This document shows positions 43,994 through 45,075 of a stretch of 45,075 nucleotides of DNA, in pieces (position 1 is the stretch's first letter; every line of letters starts with the position of its first letter). Made by a program: the position numbers and the translations under genes. The DNA is from Geobacteraceae bacterium (GTDB taxonomy: Bacteria; Desulfobacterota; Desulfuromonadia; Geobacterales; Geobacteraceae): contig JANXYN010000089.1 in assembly GCA_025356035.1 (NCBI GenBank), positions 1-45,075 of the forward strand, read 5' to 3'. The notes beneath the pieces are model-generated. The model was not told the DNA's origin. It did no database searches and saw only the letters and a program-made list of their open reading frames with translations.

Positions 43994-45075
43994 ATGGCTC
44001 GACCCGACTATTACGACGCTCCCGAATGCGATACCCATCAGGAAAAGGGGGCTCCCAAGTTCTGCAAAAAGTCGGAACCGGGGGAGGGTACGGAACGCTC
44101 CTGCGCCTATGACGGTGCGCGGGTGGTACTGATGCCCATCACAGACGTGATTCACCTGGTGCACGGCCCGATCGCCTGCGCCGGCAATTCCTGGGACAAC
44201 CGTGGTGCCCGCTCATCCGGTCCGCAGCTCTACCGCCGCGGCTTCACCACGGAGATGCTGGAAAACGACGTGGTGTTCGGCGGCGAGAAGAAGCTTTATA
44301 AGGCGATCCTGGAACTGGCCGGCCGCTACCCGGAGGCGAAGGCGATCTTCGTCTACGCCACCTGCGTCACCGCCATGACCGGCGACGACATCGAGGCGGT
44401 CTGCCTGGCGGCCCAGGCGAAGGTCGCCATCCCGCTGATCCCGGTCAATACCCCCGGCTTCATCGGCGACAAGAACATCGGCAACCGGCTGGCCGGCGAG
44501 GTGCTGTTCAAGCACGTGATCGGCACCGCGGAGCCGGAATATACCACCGACTACGACATCAACCTGATCGGCGAATACAACATCGCCGGCGATCTATGGG
44601 GGATGCTGCCGCTCTTCGACCGGCTCGGCATCCGTGTCCTCTCCTGCATCAGCGGCGACGCCAGATTCGAGGAGCTCCGCTACGCCCACCGGGCCAAGCT
44701 GAACATCATCATCTGCTCCAAGAGCCTCACCAACCTGGCGAAGAAGATGCAGAAACAGTACGGCATCCCCTACATCGAGGAATCGTTCTACGGCATGACC
44801 GACACCGCCAAGGCGCTGCGCGACATCGCCCGGGAGCTCGATCTGGCAGTGAACGGCCTGGAAAAGACCATCATGCAGGAGCGGGTGGAGCGGCTGATCG
44901 AGGCGGAAGAGGAGCAGTGCCGGCAGCGGATCGCCCCTTATCGGGAACGGCTGGCCGGGAAGCGTGCGGTCCTCTTCACCGGCGGCGTCAAGACCTGGTC
45001 GATGGTCAATGCCCTGCGCGAGCTGGGGGTGGAGATCCTCGCCGCCGGCACCCAGAACTCGACCCTGGAAGACTT
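43994..45075 (+). CDS. nifE: Nitrogenase FeMo-cofactor scaffold protein NifE (3' end outside window)
   Basis: The ATG at 43994 follows AAAGGA. About 360 residues are visible and the frame runs to the last base. Motifs typical of NifE: CAYDGARVVLMPI, HGPIACAGNSWDNRG, YATCVTAMTGDD, and ESFYGMTDTAKALRDIA. It lacks the MoFe-protein alpha-chain cofactor cysteine context. With NifN it is the scaffold for the FeMo-cofactor precursor. Whether the gene is fused to nifN, as reported in some Geobacter, cannot be seen. Confidence 0.96.
   Translation, partial: MARPDYYDAPECDTHQEKGAPKFCKKSEPGEGTERSCAYDGARVVLMPITDVIHLVHGPIACAGNSWDNRGARSSGPQLYRRGFTTEMLENDVVFGGEKKLYKAILELAGRYPEAKAIFVYATCVTAMTGDDIEAVCLAAQAKVAIPLIPVNTPGFIGDKNIGNRLAGEVLFKHVIGTAEPEYTTDYDINLIGEYNIAGDLWGMLPLFDRLGIRVLSCISGDARFEELRYAHRAKLNIIICSKSLTNLAKKMQKQYGIPYIEESFYGMTDTAKALRDIARELDLAVNGLEKTIMQERVERLIEAEEEQCRQRIAPYRERLAGKRAVLFTGGVKTWSMVNALRELGVEILAAGTQNSTLED

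Overview
The window looks like chromosome from a Geobacter-type bacterium (Desulfuromonadota, Geobacterales). The grounds are family-level recognition, not a search. They are two GEMM-I riboswitches of the Geobacter cGAMP type upstream of a c-heme lipoprotein, a nif cluster whose leaders look controlled by sigma-54 and by ANTAR antitermination with an ANTAR regulator directly upstream of nifH, a CowN protein, and a cytosolic group 3b-type [NiFe] hydrogenase.

Layout. 1-3,800: the end of a probable radical-SAM gene, then a divergent lipoprotein with four fibronectin III repeats and one CxxCH heme site. That lipoprotein gene carries an apparent single-base frameshift and is preceded by two tandem riboswitches. 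3,800-13,900: flavoredoxin-like protein, a P-type ATPase remnant, then a same-strand run of aquaporin, short-chain dehydrogenase, GH15 glucoamylase, pyruvate oxidase, cytochrome bd subunits I and II, and a DUF488 protein. PoxB and CydAB together could carry electrons from pyruvate through quinone to oxygen. 14,180-18,920 (minus): a three-gene envelope-lipid operon made of a secreted alpha/beta hydrolase, an MlaA lipoprotein, and an acyl-AMP ligase/ACP/acyltransferase fusion.

18,920-25,390: an accessory patch. It holds an outer-membrane-protein fragment, two copies of a dispersed ~125-bp repeat flanking a tRNA-Arg(TCG) gene, and a large Rad50-like ATPase with a zinc-hook CxxC and a C-terminal RxxxE...H arrangement reminiscent of RloC/PrrC anticodon nucleases. 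Four membrane or envelope genes follow, ending with an SPFH protein. 25,400-31,510 (minus): an LtaS/sulfatase-type membrane enzyme, a 144-bp MITE-like palindromic element, and a complete four-subunit hydrogenase operon.

31,650-45,075: a membrane protein with a degenerate GGDEF domain, a ferritin-like protein, the ANTAR response regulator, nifH, nifD, nifK, rhomboid protease, a second SDR, a DUF1540 protein, cowN (minus), three further genes, and the start of nifE, which runs off the window. nifH and nifE each have a -24/-12 promoter followed by a leader in which a hairpin with the same AAAGGC hexaloop overlaps an intrinsic terminator. This is the arrangement expected for ANTAR antitermination. 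The nifH-nifD and nifD-nifK gaps both contain strong hairpins that may set subunit ratios. The hydrogenase could recycle H2 made by nitrogenase, and CowN protects nitrogenase from CO.

The best candidates for something new are the RloC-like gene beside a repeat-flanked tRNA gene, the tandem riboswitches on a frameshifted heme lipoprotein, and the lipid operon.
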